64,000 nucleotides of DNA from Dryas octopetala (GCA_963921425.1 OY992832.1:18202835-18266834); one strand, 5' to 3'. Positions 11,743 through 22,825 are shown, counted from the stretch's first letter. A program made the numbers and translations. The notes: generated from the letters alone by a model not told the origin.

Positions 11743-11929
11743 CCGTCGAACCCGAGTCCTTCACCTGTCGAACCCTAATCGGGCTAAGCCTTTTCTGAAA
11801 TGACAATTTTACCCCTAAAATTAACGGACGTTTGGATTAAATTGATGAAGTATTAGCCTTAACATATGCACTATTAAAGAGAGAGTCATGATCTGACTCC
11901 GACACATAAGTTGAAGGTAGTTCACACTC

Positions 11930-13550
11930 TTGTTGGTCCTTCATTCAACTAAGGTGCTGTAGATCCTCTCATACTTCAAGTACCTTTACTCAAGGTAGGT
12001 ATTACCTCATTTCATAGGTACTACTATATTTCTTGTCATATGTCTTTAATTATGTACCCTTGGGTATTTATGAAAATTAATCATGGTCCCCACAATTACC
12101 CCCAAAATGTATGCCTTGGAGACTTTGGAAAAGGATGCATTTTAACTAGGACCTCCATGGCGTTTTGGGTGTGTGACGACACGTTCGCCTCCTTCAAATC
12201 CACACCCTATAGGTACTTCCATATGCACTTGAGTACCTCTTTGAATCTAAAGGTGTCAGACCTTACTTTTTTCGAACCTGTTTTTTTTTTTAACCACTTA
12301 GATCGATCATGGGTGTTGCATGACCATCCACAAGGACCCACGCGACCTCCTTGGCGTTTTTTAGTACAATAGGTACTCCACCAAATTTCTGTCATATGAC
12401 CTCCTTCCAAGGTGTGATAGGTACTTCTTACTTTAGGCTTCCAATTTCTTTGAGTACCTAATTTTTTTTGTTAAACTCCCATCATTTATCCAAACACACT
12501 ACTACTCTACCTCCCTCTTTCTCTAAAGCACCCAACGTCTGCCAGCCGTTACCCAAGCTCATCAACTTATTCCTCCACCTTGCTCCATCGCGCACACAAC
12601 CGTTACCACAACCGCTCCTTTTTTAGATGGAAGTAAAAATGCTTTCTCCCGGGTTCAAGGACGTCGAGGCATTCACGATTCACGAAATTCTTGGGTTGAC
12701 ACTTTCTAGCCCCCCACAATCTATACTTTGTGCAACTCTTCAATTTATACATTATATCTCTTGGATGTTTGTACCTTCAAGTCATGGGGTGAGTACCCCA
12801 TCAATATTTTTTGGGAGAGCCCTTGCCAAAATTGAATCATGTTTTTGCCTCCTTTACACAAGGAATTAATTCGAAAAAGCTCAAATTAATTTACTTGCAA
12901 AAATACATATGCGAAGATACAAGAGACAATTCGCTCAACTTGTATGAAAACTCATTTAGGTCCTTAATGCAACCAAAAGGCCTAGTTAGGACCTTGGGAT
13001 GTCAAAATTCAAGTAGGACTTTGCAATTTTGACAAGTACCTTCAATTTTGCTAAGTACCTTGAATTTCGGCACCAATAGTACCATGATTTGGGTGCAAGT
13101 AGTACCGCGACTTAGGTGTAAGTAGTACTGCGCGAGTACTTCAACTTTGAGAAATAATAGTATCTTAAACTCAAGTGCCGGTAATACCACGCGGGCTAGG
13201 TACTCCAACTTTGAAAAGTAATTAGTACCTTAAACTTGAGCGTGGGTAGTACCGGGCAAGCTAGGTACTCGAATTTTTAGGTGTTCCTCCTAGTTGCCCC
13301 CATTCATTCTATGGTCCAAGAAACAAATTATGTCTAGCTTTTCTTATTAAACTAGAGACCTTTAACCAGAGGGCCTTTGCCTTAATGGTTTGAGACCGAT
13401 AGTCAAAATTTTACACCCAAGAGATGTACTTAAAAGAGCCTGGACGTCACAAGTAGACTTAAAATTGCTTAGATTTTATTGAATTACATCGCTATAATAT
13501 ATAAGTTCAAGTAATTATAATTATAATATGTCACAAATTTAGTTTGGTGT
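11930..13550. other. Intergenic, with a degenerate GTACC-rich repeat
   Basis: No recognisable gene; the frame at 12040-12372 has no motif. About 13030-13275 contains several diverged copies of a unit built on AGTACC...CAACTTTGA/AAACT, probably an old minisatellite. Otherwise nothing seen. Confidence 0.5.
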
Positions 13551-13561
13551 GTTTTTTTGGT

Positions 13562-14668
13562 GGATTTGAATCCTTTCCTAAGCTAGTTAATCTCCTAACT
13601 TATCTAAGCTTTTAATTATAAAATGTCATGTGTCCATTATAAAATCATATGGTTAACAATGAAATTGGGCATTTGTCTCTTATTTAACTTGTATAACTTG
13701 AAAAAAAAAAAAAAACAAGTATAATGGCTCTGTGACTTCTTTTTTCTCCCATGATTTCGTCCCTGCACAGAACCTAGCTTGGCTGTCACAGTTAACTCTC
13801 TCTTTCTCTCTTGACTCTCTCTCTCCTCTTCAGTTCTCTCTCATTCAAATCCTATGCAAAGTCCTTTAACCTCTCTTCATTCTATAAATTCTAACATTTA
13901 TTCTTTCATTATATGATTTATCAAGCAAGAAAGGGAGGAACATGAGGGAAATGAATGGTGCGGGACTGTCACTCGTCAGTACATGCCTAAATTAATTTAA
14001 TGGAATGTTGTTGATGGAACTGATGGAAATAGAGAGTTATAACCCAAAAGAAATAAAATATAAAATAAAAAGCTGAGGACTCGAGGAGGTGGTTGAAGCA
14101 CTGCAAGAGATGTAGAAAAAGATTGGGGAAAAAACTTAATATTTCAAAACTGGGTTCTTTTTCTTTTTCTACACATATAATGACTATAGAATTGAATACA
14201 TCAACTTACCCATGTTTTGTAAGAACAATACAGATAATCAAGATATCAGTAGATCTGAGAATGGTAGCCATATAGAAATATATTTACTCTAGATTTTTCA
14301 GTTTTTTTTGTTAGCACACCTATTTCGACATGGATTAGATGAAGAAAACATCTCAAAGAGATTTTAATCCCCATTCATCAAAAGTCTAAATGGAGAGAGA
14401 GATCTTACATTAAATCATTTTTTAGTTTTCCATTGTTTGAATTTTAGATGAACATTTAGGTTTAAAAGAAAAGTGTTGCAAATGACTAGATAAGAAAGGA
14501 AATGAGTGGGCAGTGACAAATAAGGAAGGAGACCATTTGCTGTCAGAAAAGGAAAAAAAATCTCATAATTATTGTAAACCGTTGGATACTATAATGAACA
14601 CATGGCGTTTTATAATTAAAAGCTTAAATAGGTTAGGAGATTAATTAGCTTAGGAGAGTATTGGATCC
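13562..14668. mobile_element. Mutator-like TIR element, about 1.1 kb
   Basis: The first 100 bp (GGATTTGAATCCTTTCCTAAGC...) are mirrored at the right end (...GCTTAGGAGAGTATTGGATCC), including a shared AAGCTTTTAATTATAAAA. Flanks TTTTTTGGT (13553-13561) and TTTTTTGGC (14669-14677) match at 8 of 9 positions, as expected for a 9-bp MULE duplication. The core has a pyrimidine-rich stretch (about 13795-13850) and no supported coding sequence. Confidence 0.8.
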
Positions 14669-14689
14669 TTTTTTGGCCTATACCTCATT

Positions 14690-15570
14690 TTTGGCTGCCT
14701 AGCACCATTCATTCACGTACAAGACCAAGTAGTTAGCTCAGAGTTAGGAGAAGCATATATCAAATCATATGGTCAATGGTCTAAAATTCTAATTAATTGT
14801 ATCCTCCACGGACATTTTCATATATGGAAATTATAATTGTTCTAATTTTCTATAACAGACGTATGGTACAATGCTAAGCCTTTGTGTGAATGAACCTGGA
14901 CAAACATGCATGGTTGGACACTTCAGGTTGGTTATTAATTTCTAGACATTTTGAATTTTCATTAGGGATTAGCATTCATCGTTTAGCCTCTCACACTCCA
15001 AATTAAATGTTTTATAATTTTTATACATTGACATTTATAGATTAAACTTCTCATATTGAATAATATAAGTTTCCTTTCATTTAAAAAAAAAAGAAGAAAC
15101 TCTCATAGTTCAATGTTTGGCATTTAAATATGCTAAAATCAATCATTTGATGACTTATAATTTTAGTAGTAGAACACTTCTCTCATCTTACAATAAGAGT
15201 TAAACTCTTATCCTTCTTTTGAACTAAAAAATAGAACTACTAGCAAGATCAAGACCAATCATTTCATTTTTTGTTTTAAATTTTCACGTATTTTGGATGA
15301 TAATATAATAATGACGGGAGCCTTTCCATTCAATACTAATTATTATTATTTTTTTTTGGGTAAGACAATTCTAATTAATTTTGAATGAATGTTCTAAATT
15401 TAGTATGATACTAGAGCGGGCAATCTTCGTCTTAGGCTAAACCAACACAAGTTCTATATATGTACCCAATATAATTCATCTACATGCTTATTTCTACGGT
15501 GACGCGGGGAGAGGCGCTAGCGCAGAGAGAAGAAAGTGAGAGATGAGTTGGGGGTGGAATTCTCGGGAGC
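14690..15570. other. AT-rich intergenic DNA
   Basis: No gene or clear element was recognised. Only short AT-rich frames. Confidence 0.55.
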
Positions 15571-15581
15571 TAGGGTAGAAT

Positions 15582-16760
15582 TAGGGGTGGGCACGGGATG
15601 GGGGGGACGGGACTTACCACATCTCGTTCCCATCTCATGATTTGAGTTCGGGATCGGTACGGGACGGGATGGGGGTTTTGGGATTACGGTACCATCTCAT
15701 CCCGTACCAAACTGGTTCGGTACGGATTCGGTACCATCCCGATTCCATACTAAAAAATAATAAAAATTAAATTATTCAATTTTTATTCAAGATTTATCTT
15801 CAAATAATAACCTGTAAACATAATTTATTTTTATTCAACTATGTAAACGGAACAAAAATTCAAGTAATAACCTGTTTTTATTCAAGATTGAAAACTCATC
15901 TTTAAGACTTCAACAATTCAATTATTCAACAATTCAAAATTCAAATAAACAATAATACAACATAAACTTCAACAATTCAAACATTCAAAGTTTCAAAATT
16001 CAACCATAAACTCATAAATCAGTAAATCACAATTAAGCCTCATGGCTTATTTACCAAATCCAAGCTAAAAAACATAATTAAGCCTTATGACTTATGACTT
16101 ATTACATCCCAAACTAAAAAAAAAACTGAAAAACATAATTAAGCATATGGCTTATTACATCACAAACACAGCAAACATAATTAAACCTTATGACTTATTA
16201 CATCTTAAACTCAGAAATTAGAATTAAGCCTTATGGCTTATTATATCTCAAACTCATAAGTAATTGAAATCCAAATTACTTTCCCTTTGCTTTTGGATTT
16301 GAACTCTTCAAACTACAAGTGGCATCAATTGTAGTACTTGCATATTCTACACAAAAGAATTCATATTAATTAGTAATTTAGTCCATAAAACTTACAAAAC
16401 AAATACAAACTTACAAAGCAAACCAAGTAAAGTTTAAGATAATAAACAAAACATTACCTGCTTCAACACTTTCATAAAATTCAAGTTCTTCAAGACAAGG
16501 TTCATTTTCTAAATCTAAGTTAAAAATGAATTGGGTTTAGTGATATTTGGGCCCATTAAATTAAATAATTAAATTTTAATTAATCGGTACGAGATGAGAC
16601 CATCCCGGTATTGAACATTCAGGACCGATCCCATCTCGTTTGAGATCGGTATGATACGGGATTAGAAAAAAATAAAATAAAAAACAGGATGAGACCAAAC
16701 AATACGGAATGGCACGGAACGGTATGATTTCGGTATTTTCGGTCTTAATGCCCACCCCTA
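15582..16760. mobile_element. Non-autonomous hAT element with 8-bp target duplication
   Basis: Termini TAGGGGTGGGCA and TGCCCACCCCTA are perfect 12-bp inverted repeats. GGTAGAAT is duplicated at 15574-15581 and 16761-16768. The subterminal regions are rich in CGGTACGGGA-like words in both orientations, typical of hAT transposase binding regions. At 1179 bp it lacks a transposase. Minus-strand words near 16270-16500 could be exon remnants but cannot be assigned. Confidence 0.93.
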
Positions 16761-16842
16761 GGTAGAATGAGAGAGAGTGAGGGAAATAAGTTTGATTAGG
16801 ATAAAAAAATTTTAATATGATAAAACTAATATAATAAAATAA

Positions 16843-17146
16843 GAGAAAATTATGCATTTGGTCCACTTATTCTTCCATAAATCTCGTTTTGGTCTATAAA
16901 TTTTTTTAAAATTCTATATTAGTCGATGAATTGTTTAATGTGTTTCATTTTTGTCTAAAATGAACAATTTTGTCTCTCAAAGTCAACTCACTGGTACAAA
17001 ACTGAGGGGTAAAATTATCTAATTTTGCCTGATTTGGACTAAAATGGAACTTCAGACAATTTGTGAACTAGTATAAAACTTAAAACAATTTGTGAATCAA
17101 AACGAAATTTATAGAATAATAAGTGAACCAAACGCGTAATTTACTC
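16843..17146. mobile_element. MULE-type MITE (GAGAAAATTA family)
   Basis: Arms GAGAAAATTATGCATTTGGTCC and its complement ending ...GCGTAATTTACTC pair for about 50 bp. AATAAAATAA is repeated on both sides (16833-16842, 17147-17156), consistent with a 9-10 bp target duplication. Relatives are at about 51749-52335 and 61225-61735. Confidence 0.82.
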
Positions 17147-17156
17147 AATAAAATAA

Positions 17157-18134
17157 AATTGGAGAGTCGATATAGACCCAAACCCATAAACCTACTCGAC
17201 TCGACTCAGTCGAGTTGGGTGGATTGGTCGGGTTACACTTTATGCCCAACCCTACAATTAACAGGATATTTTAGTCTTGCACGATTGTGCATGTGGAATT
17301 TATTGTTGGGTCTCACGTTATATGTGAGAGTGAGACTGAGAGCTCAACACAATATGATCGCACACAAATAAACTTATTAGATCACCAGTGCCAACATAAA
17401 TTCTTCTATTTTTTGTTTGTCAAGTTAAACAAAATCATCTTTCTGTCAGCACCAAAAGAAAAAAAGCTATCAATCCTTATAATTAGTCAAAAGGAAAATT
17501 CTATTGCTACCTTTTCTCGTTTGTATATGTTGTAAAGACAACATATATCATTATCTAATGTACTCTCTGACGATTGTATTTATTTTAGCACCGTCTCGTC
17601 TCCCCCGTTTCCTTTTGTTTTGAACGTTTATTTTCTAGTCAATAGATTCAAACGTAACACAAAAATTTGTGACACGTCAAAAATTTGTAAGATGGTGGTC
17701 AACAAAGTAGAAAATGACGGTCAAAACAGAATTACTCTTCTCCATATTTTGTATTTCATATTAAAGAATTAAAAGAAAGAAAGGTTACATAGGACGAAAT
17801 TTTTTTTATTAAATAATTTCAAATATTTTATAGTTAAATTATCAATTTAAACTATTAATCAAATAGTGGCCAAAAAAAAAAACTATTAATCAAATAAGTT
17901 TTTGTTAAAATATTTAAAATGTGTGATCCAAATTACAATATGATAATATCAATAGCAAATACATGAAAATTTGTCTATGGGTGGAAAAATATAACAAATT
18001 GTCTACATTTTGAGACATTTAATCGAACACTTTATTCCTATTTTAAGTAAAAATATAAATAGATACATTGGCAAATGGCAAATGAATAAGGAACTTATTT
18101 TTTGCACGGAGGCGATACACAACACTCACAATGC
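17157..18134. other. AT-rich intergenic with a possible hAT end fragment
   Basis: TGCCCAACCCTA near 17243-17254, after GC-rich words built on ACTCGACTC, resembles the end of a GGGTTGGGCA-type hAT element, but no second end was found. The rest is AT-rich with no gene seen. Confidence 0.35.
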
Positions 18135-18143
18135 ATCTAGAAT

Positions 18144-18803
18144 GGATCTTGGTCCTCTGCCTTTAAAGGGTGTGATGTTGCACGCCTTTCATAAAATCAT
18201 GTGCATTAAAGTAATCCAACGGTCTAATATATGCCACATCACCTCTCTTTCAACATTAAAAAAAACTAAAAAATAATAAATAAATAAATAAAATAAAACC
18301 CAACCCCCACCCCACCCTCTCCCGTTGCAGCACCCCCATCCCACCCCTCCTCTCTTTCTGACGACCACCTTCTACTATTTCTCTCTCACGCAGTCTTTTT
18401 CTCTTTCTTTCTATCTATTTATTTATTTTTTTCTACAATTTCAAATCGCCGCTGTCAGACTTTGGTGAATCTGATTCTCTACTTAATCACGAACAACGAC
18501 AAACGAGAGCGAGTAGGTGGAGATGGGTGCATATAGGAAGAAGGTTTTCGAAGAGCTCATTCAAGTGTGGAGAAAAATAGGAGGAGGCCGGCGTTCGGGA
18601 GTTGCTGGAAAGAATGGAGGGGCTGGGCTGGAGTGTTGCAACGGGTGGGGGTAGGGTTTGGTTTTCTTTATTTTTTAGTTGTCTAATTTTATTGAAAGAG
18701 AGGTGATGCGACAAATTTTAGACTATTGGATTGTTTTAATGTAAGTAATTTTATGAAAGGCATGGAACAGCACACCCTCCAAAGCCAGAGGAGCAAGATC
18801 CCC
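18144..18803. mobile_element. Mutator-like element with 9-bp target duplication
   Basis: ATCTAGAAT is duplicated at 18135-18143 and 18804-18812. The arms (GGATCTTGGTCCTCTGCCTTTAAAGGG... and its complement) pair for more than 200 bp and continue inward into CCAACCCCCACCCC versus GGGTGGGGGTAGGGTTTGG. The single-copy centre (about 18340-18620) is CT-rich then G-rich and may be captured sequence. No convincing coding frame. Confidence 0.9.
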
Positions 18804-19195
18804 ATCTAGAATTTGTGGGATAACGTGCTCCTCTATTGTATTGTTAATTACTGCTGGAAGTAAATTCAGTATGCAGGTATATCCGGAAAGTATGCAAAAC
18901 GGACCAAGTCAATAATGCATACAAAACATTATTATTGTATACATTATTGACCTAGCACTTGTTCTATGATTTGTTAACCCCGTCACCCTCAGTCAGTCAA
19001 TTTCTACACCTGATGAACTGCGCTCTAATATATTGGAGCTCTCTGCATAATATATTGCAGCCATTCATATTTTTTGTTTTTATAAGAATATATAATCTTA
19101 TCGTATTTAATTAGTTGGGAAACTATAATCTTTTGTCCATGGCTTGATCAGTTATTAGCCATTGGATTGGGGATCCAAGGGGTGGCAAACAAACA

Positions 19196-19580
19196 GTGCC
19201 GGCTCAAGCATAAGGCCAGCAAGGCCTTTGCCTAGGGCCTCTTCTTGAGGGAGGCCTCATGTCGAAAGTATTTGACACACTATTAAAAAAAAAAACTTTA
19301 AATATTTATAATTAGTCAATTAGCTAGGCCTCATAATTCAGAAAAAGACTTTCCACTTTCTTGTTATTAGTAATAATTATGTCTAGTAGGAAATTTGAAT
19401 ATGGATATGAAAAACTTTTTTAAAAAAAGGCCTCTTAATTTAAGATTTTTTTTTAAAAATCTTTTAAAAAATATATATTTGGAAGATCTCTGTGTAATTT
19501 CGCCTTACAAACAAAATGAATTGACTTTAGGATTCTTCAGCTTAAGGAAATTTGAAGCAAAGAGAGTTGACTCTTAATGG
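19196..19580. mobile_element. Truncated hAT-like element
   Basis: Begins CAGTGCCGGCTCAAGCATAAGG and continues GCCTTTGCCTAGGGCCTC, similar in layout to the start of the 3383-4034 element, with further shared words inside (GGAAATTTGAATATGG). No matching right terminus was found, so the end is approximate. Confidence 0.5.
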
Positions 19581-19822
19581 TGGTGAGGGCTAAGTCTTTT
19601 ATGGGGCATGCCTCATGGAAGAGTCTCTCCGGTGGGAGAGATTCTTCAATAGGACAATCGTGACATGTGTATGGTACGATATTCAATAATACAATGACAT
19701 ATGTCTATTTCAAGTAAATTATAATTTTTAAAAGTAAACCGTACACATGATTCCGAAGTACTGAGTGATCAGGGAGCTCTAATGAAGAATTTCTCATTAA
19801 AATACAAACAAGTATAAACTAC

Positions 19823-19909
19823 ATGGGTTAGCCCAAGTAGTGAGAGAGGATAAGAAAAAGATTAGGTAAGTGTACTACAAACCCTCTTTCACTACTTGAG
19901 CTAACCCAT
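19823..19909. repeat. Short hairpin built from two SINE-head-like sequences
   Basis: ATGGGTTAGCCCAAGTAGTGAGAGAGG at 19823-19850 is mirrored by a close complement at 19880-19909. GTTAGCTCAAGTAGTGA resembles the A-box region of plant tRNA-derived SINEs. The MULE at 19927 inserted just to its right. Confidence 0.5.
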
Positions 19910-20457
19910 ATAACTTATTAATTTATGGGTTAATTACATATATATACCTCAATTATACATTACTTATCAGTTGGGTACTTCTGGTTTAAAATCTTTCATT
20001 AGGGTACATCAACTTATGTTTTTTGTCAATTGAATACCTCTGTTAGTCTGACCGTTAAGAAGACCGTTAAATGCCTATGTGGCGCTGACGTGGCACACGC
20101 GGACCCCACAATTAAATATTAATTTAGCATTTAAAAATAGCCACTAAACCAAAATTAAAAATAATAATAATAAAAAAACCATTAAAATTATATAAAATTG
20201 AAAAAAAAAAAAAAAAAAAAAGCCAACCCCCACCTATTACCCTCCCTCCCTTTCCTCCCCCTCCCTTTCCCCACCCAGGCCACCGCCCCTCCTCCTCAAA
20301 CCCAAGCCACCCCTCACCTTCCCCGCAAACCCAGGCCACCCCCTCCACCTCCCTCGCCCCTCCCCCCCAAACCCAACCCCCCTGGCCCGTCGCACCCCCT
20401 CCCCCAAACCCAGTAGCACCCACCTCCCCCAAACCCAGTCGCACCCCCTCCACCAAT

Positions 20458-20567
20458 GAGAGCATTTCCCGTAGTTCCATTCTGCGCATACATAAGGGCC
20501 AATTCGCAAATGCACATAAAGACCCGCTTCTGCTACTGTCTTCACAAATTTAATCAAATCTTTGCTC
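20458..20567 (-). pseudogene. Captured fragment of a plant beta-galactosidase (GH35)
   Basis: The minus strand reads [21 protein letters not shown] then [10 protein letters not shown], the strongly conserved N-terminal part of the glycoside hydrolase 35 catalytic domain of plant beta-galactosidases, enzymes that trim cell-wall galactans. About 33 residues are present. Homology stops after WNYG, where the family continues GGFPVWL, so the junction with element sequence is near 20470. No start codon context or splice sites; not functional alone. Confidence 0.88.
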
Positions 20568-20584
20568 GAGGGCTAAGTCCAGTC

Positions 20585-20904
20585 TCTGGATTACCAGCCT
20601 TGGTTCCAGAACCATCGGGGCACCCGAATACTGCCACGCCAACTTCTCCAAGTACTTCACGCCGGCATTTTGGTATGACCACCGCTTTTTCGGCGCCTTC
20701 GACGGCCGGAACCGCTGTTACTTCAACACCGGTGTCATGGTCATAGATCTGGTCAAGTGGAGGCGGGCCGGGTACACCAACCGGATCGAGAAGTAGATGG
20801 AGATTCAGAAAAGCGATCAGATCTATGAGTTTGGCTCTCTGCCACCGTTTCTGCTGGTGGTTAAATTTGGGCCACGTGGCGCCCTTCGAGCACAGATGGG
20901 GGTG
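20585..20904 (+). pseudogene. Captured fragment of a GATL (GT8) glycosyltransferase
   Basis: Reads GAPEYCHANFSKYFTPAFW, CYFNTGVMVIDLVKWRRAGYT, MEIQKSDQIYEFGSLPPFLL: the C-terminal half of the GT8 domain of galacturonosyltransferase-like proteins, Golgi enzymes of pectin/xylan synthesis. A tryptophan codon is changed to TAG at about 20794-20796, and a frameshift near 20870 puts GHVAPFEHRW in another frame. Homology ends at HRW, just before the family's NQHGLGGDN, where the right MULE arm starts. Confidence 0.88.
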
Positions 20905-21339
20905 CGACTGGGTTTGGAGGAGGTGGGTGCGACTGGGTTTGGGGGAGGGGGTGTGACGGGCCAGGGGGGTTGGGTTTGGGGGGAAGGGGCGGTGGCCTGG
21001 GTGGGGAAAGGGTGGGGGAGGAAGGGGAGGGAGGGTGCTAGGTGGGGGTTGGCTTTTTTTTTTTTTTTTTCAATTCTATATAATTTTAATGGTTTTTTTT
21101 ATTTTTTGATTAATTTTGGTTTAGTGGCTATTTTTAAATGCTAAATTAATATTTAATGGTGGGGTCCGCGTGTGCCACGTAGGCATTTAACGGTCTTCCT
21201 AACGGTCAGACTAACGGAGGTATTCAATTGACAAAAAACATAAGTTGATGTACCCTAATAAAAGTTTTTAAACCAGAGGTACCCAACTGATAAGTGATGT
21301 ATAGTTAAGGTATATATATGTAATTAACCCTTAATTTAT

Positions 21340-22168
21340 TTAAGACATAATATAATAATATCTCACTTATTCAAATCACGGCTTATTTTAAATCACATTT
21401 ATTTATAATAATTAAGATAGATATAAAATATGTAACATATTGACATTTTTTTTGTTTGATATATATGTATTTGATGGAGCAAATTTAATCAACCTAGCAT
21501 TACTAAAATATATGTATATATTTGTGCCAATTAATCCCTTAAGGCCTAGCACTATTGTCCCAGAAAATGGGAGCCAAAACCCAAAATGGGTACCAAATGA
21601 GTCACATATGGTCACTATGGGCTGGAATTTGTGACCCAAAATTGCCTGAGACCTACAGGGTGACCAAGAATTGGGTTTCACTGAGACCCAAACCAAAAAA
21701 TCCCTGGCCCACCCACGTGACACCCACATGAAGAGAGAGAAGGAGGTGTAACATCTGCTTTTGCGCTAGCAGTGGGCCCCATCCTGTCAGCCCGGTTGTG
21801 AGCCCCTGCACCTCTAGTGCACGTGAAGCCCACCAACGTTTAGGATGAGCGAACCGTTGGTGGATGAACGGGCTGGAATAAAGGACCGTTGAACCTTTTT
21901 TCTGAATTGTAGCGTCTAGATGAGCGGGCCGTTGATTCTCAACGGCCTAGTTCGCTCAATGAATTTTTGTTTTGTTTTAATAATTAAAAAATCTATAAAA
22001 ATTCAAAAAAAATACCCAAAAATTTCAGAAAAATTATAAAAAAATCTCACAAACCCTCCAACGGCCATATTCCCAAAAATCCTATATATATCTTGCTTCC
22101 TCCATGGTTTTTTTTCACAAACATCAATCTTTGATACCAAATTCACACAAAAAACTTTTGTATTTGTC
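21340..22168. other. Intergenic, probable remnant of a PIF/Harbinger element
   Basis: Leads into the Myb-like fragment at 22169. A moderately GC-rich section (about 21530-21960) contrasts with AT-rich flanks and may be the 5' end of the same decayed element (AAGGCCTAGCACTATTG near 21540). No paired terminal repeat found. Confidence 0.35.
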
Positions 22169-22318
22169 ATGGCTTGTAGAGGAAATGAGTGGGCGCCATG
22201 TGAAGATCAAGCCCTAGTGACGGCGTGGCTAGAGAGGAGTCCCGACGGTTGTCTTGGTGTCAATTTAAGAAATACCGTGCCTTGGAATCAAATTTATTCA
22301 ATATTAACCTTATTTTAA
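22169..22318 (+). pseudogene. Fragment of a PIF/Harbinger-type Myb-like protein
   Basis: A 49-residue frame reads RGNEWAPCEDQALVTAWLERS then LGVNL, matching the start of the trihelix/Myb-like domain (R-G-x-x-W-x-x-x-E-D-x-x-L-V-x-A-W-L) of the second protein of plant PIF/Harbinger transposons and its domesticated relatives. Similarity is lost after about residue 37 and the frame stops soon after, so only the domain start survives. Confidence 0.5.
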
Positions 22319-22485
22319 ATATCTCATTAATATAAAACCAATAGTATAATTTTATAAATATTTAAGTTATAAATTATAAATTAAACATTACTTAATCAAA
22401 TAAGTATAAAATAGTGAGACCCAAAATAAATCTCAACACCATTTGGAGATTAATTTGAGTCTCATTGTAATAGGAATACATTTTC

Positions 22486-22552
22486 AGTCAAAGAAAACTT
22501 AGTTTGATTTTTGATCAAGTAGTCAGGGACTCATTCAAGTCTCGGTCTTCAG

Positions 22553-22602
<50 letters not shown>

Positions 22603-22682
22603 TAACGCGTTCAAAAGTCAAAATGATCCACTGGAGTCCCCTCCATTTTTCTTTCCTTGGGTTCATATCAACTCCCTTATAA
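22486..22682 (+). promoter_or_regulatory. MLO promoter elements
   Basis: Two AGTCAA words (22486-22491, 22616-22621) are reverse complements of TTGACT, the WRKY-bound W-box. ACGCGT at 22605-22610 fits the CAMTA CGCG box. TATAA at 22678-22682 lies 150 bp before the MLO start. A (CT)23 tract (22555-22600) lies between. These are matches by eye; their activity is inferred from what is known of defence-related promoters. Confidence 0.45.
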
Positions 22683-22757
22683 GTTATAACACCCGCAAGG
22701 CTGCAACCTCTATGTACCCTCTTCTGTCACTTTACACCCACCTCCTCAATCCCATCA

Positions 22758-22760
<3 letters not shown>

Positions 22761-22818
<58 letters not shown>
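22761..22818. repeat. (CT)29 microsatellite in the MLO 5' leader
   Basis: 58 bp of pure CT ending 14 bp before the MLO start codon. Likely within the transcribed leader, where length changes could affect expression. Confidence 0.96.

Positions 22819-22825
<7 letters not shown>

Larger units (their letters stand above)
7210..11925. mobile_element. Mutator-like TIR element split by a copia insertion
   Basis: About 7215-7310 and 11820-11920 are inverted copies: both contain AACTTATGTGTCGGAGTCA, then AATACTTCA, in opposite orientation. Without the copia element (7743-11742) the host element would be about 0.7 kb, like its neighbours. Its core holds GC-rich sequence and a (TTTCTC)n tract. The ends are approximate because I could not define a target duplication. 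Confidence 0.6.
19927..21330. mobile_element. Pack-MULE with two captured gene fragments
   Basis: Perfect 9-bp duplication TTAATTTAT at 19918-19926 and 21331-21339. The ends GGGTTAATTACATA / TATGTAATTAACCC open inverted arms about 430-530 bp long (to about 20455 and from about 20896), including GC-rich repeats of CCAAACCCAGTCGCACCC type. The 440-bp centre is host gene sequence: a beta-galactosidase piece (minus) and a GATL piece (plus). Long arms plus captured exons and a 9-bp duplication define a Pack-MULE. It carries no transposase. Confidence 0.93.

Noticed and set aside
20124..20557. Gly/Trp-rich frames on the minus strand
   Set aside because: Mostly translated C-rich MULE arm; only the last 33 residues at the beta-galactosidase piece are real homology.
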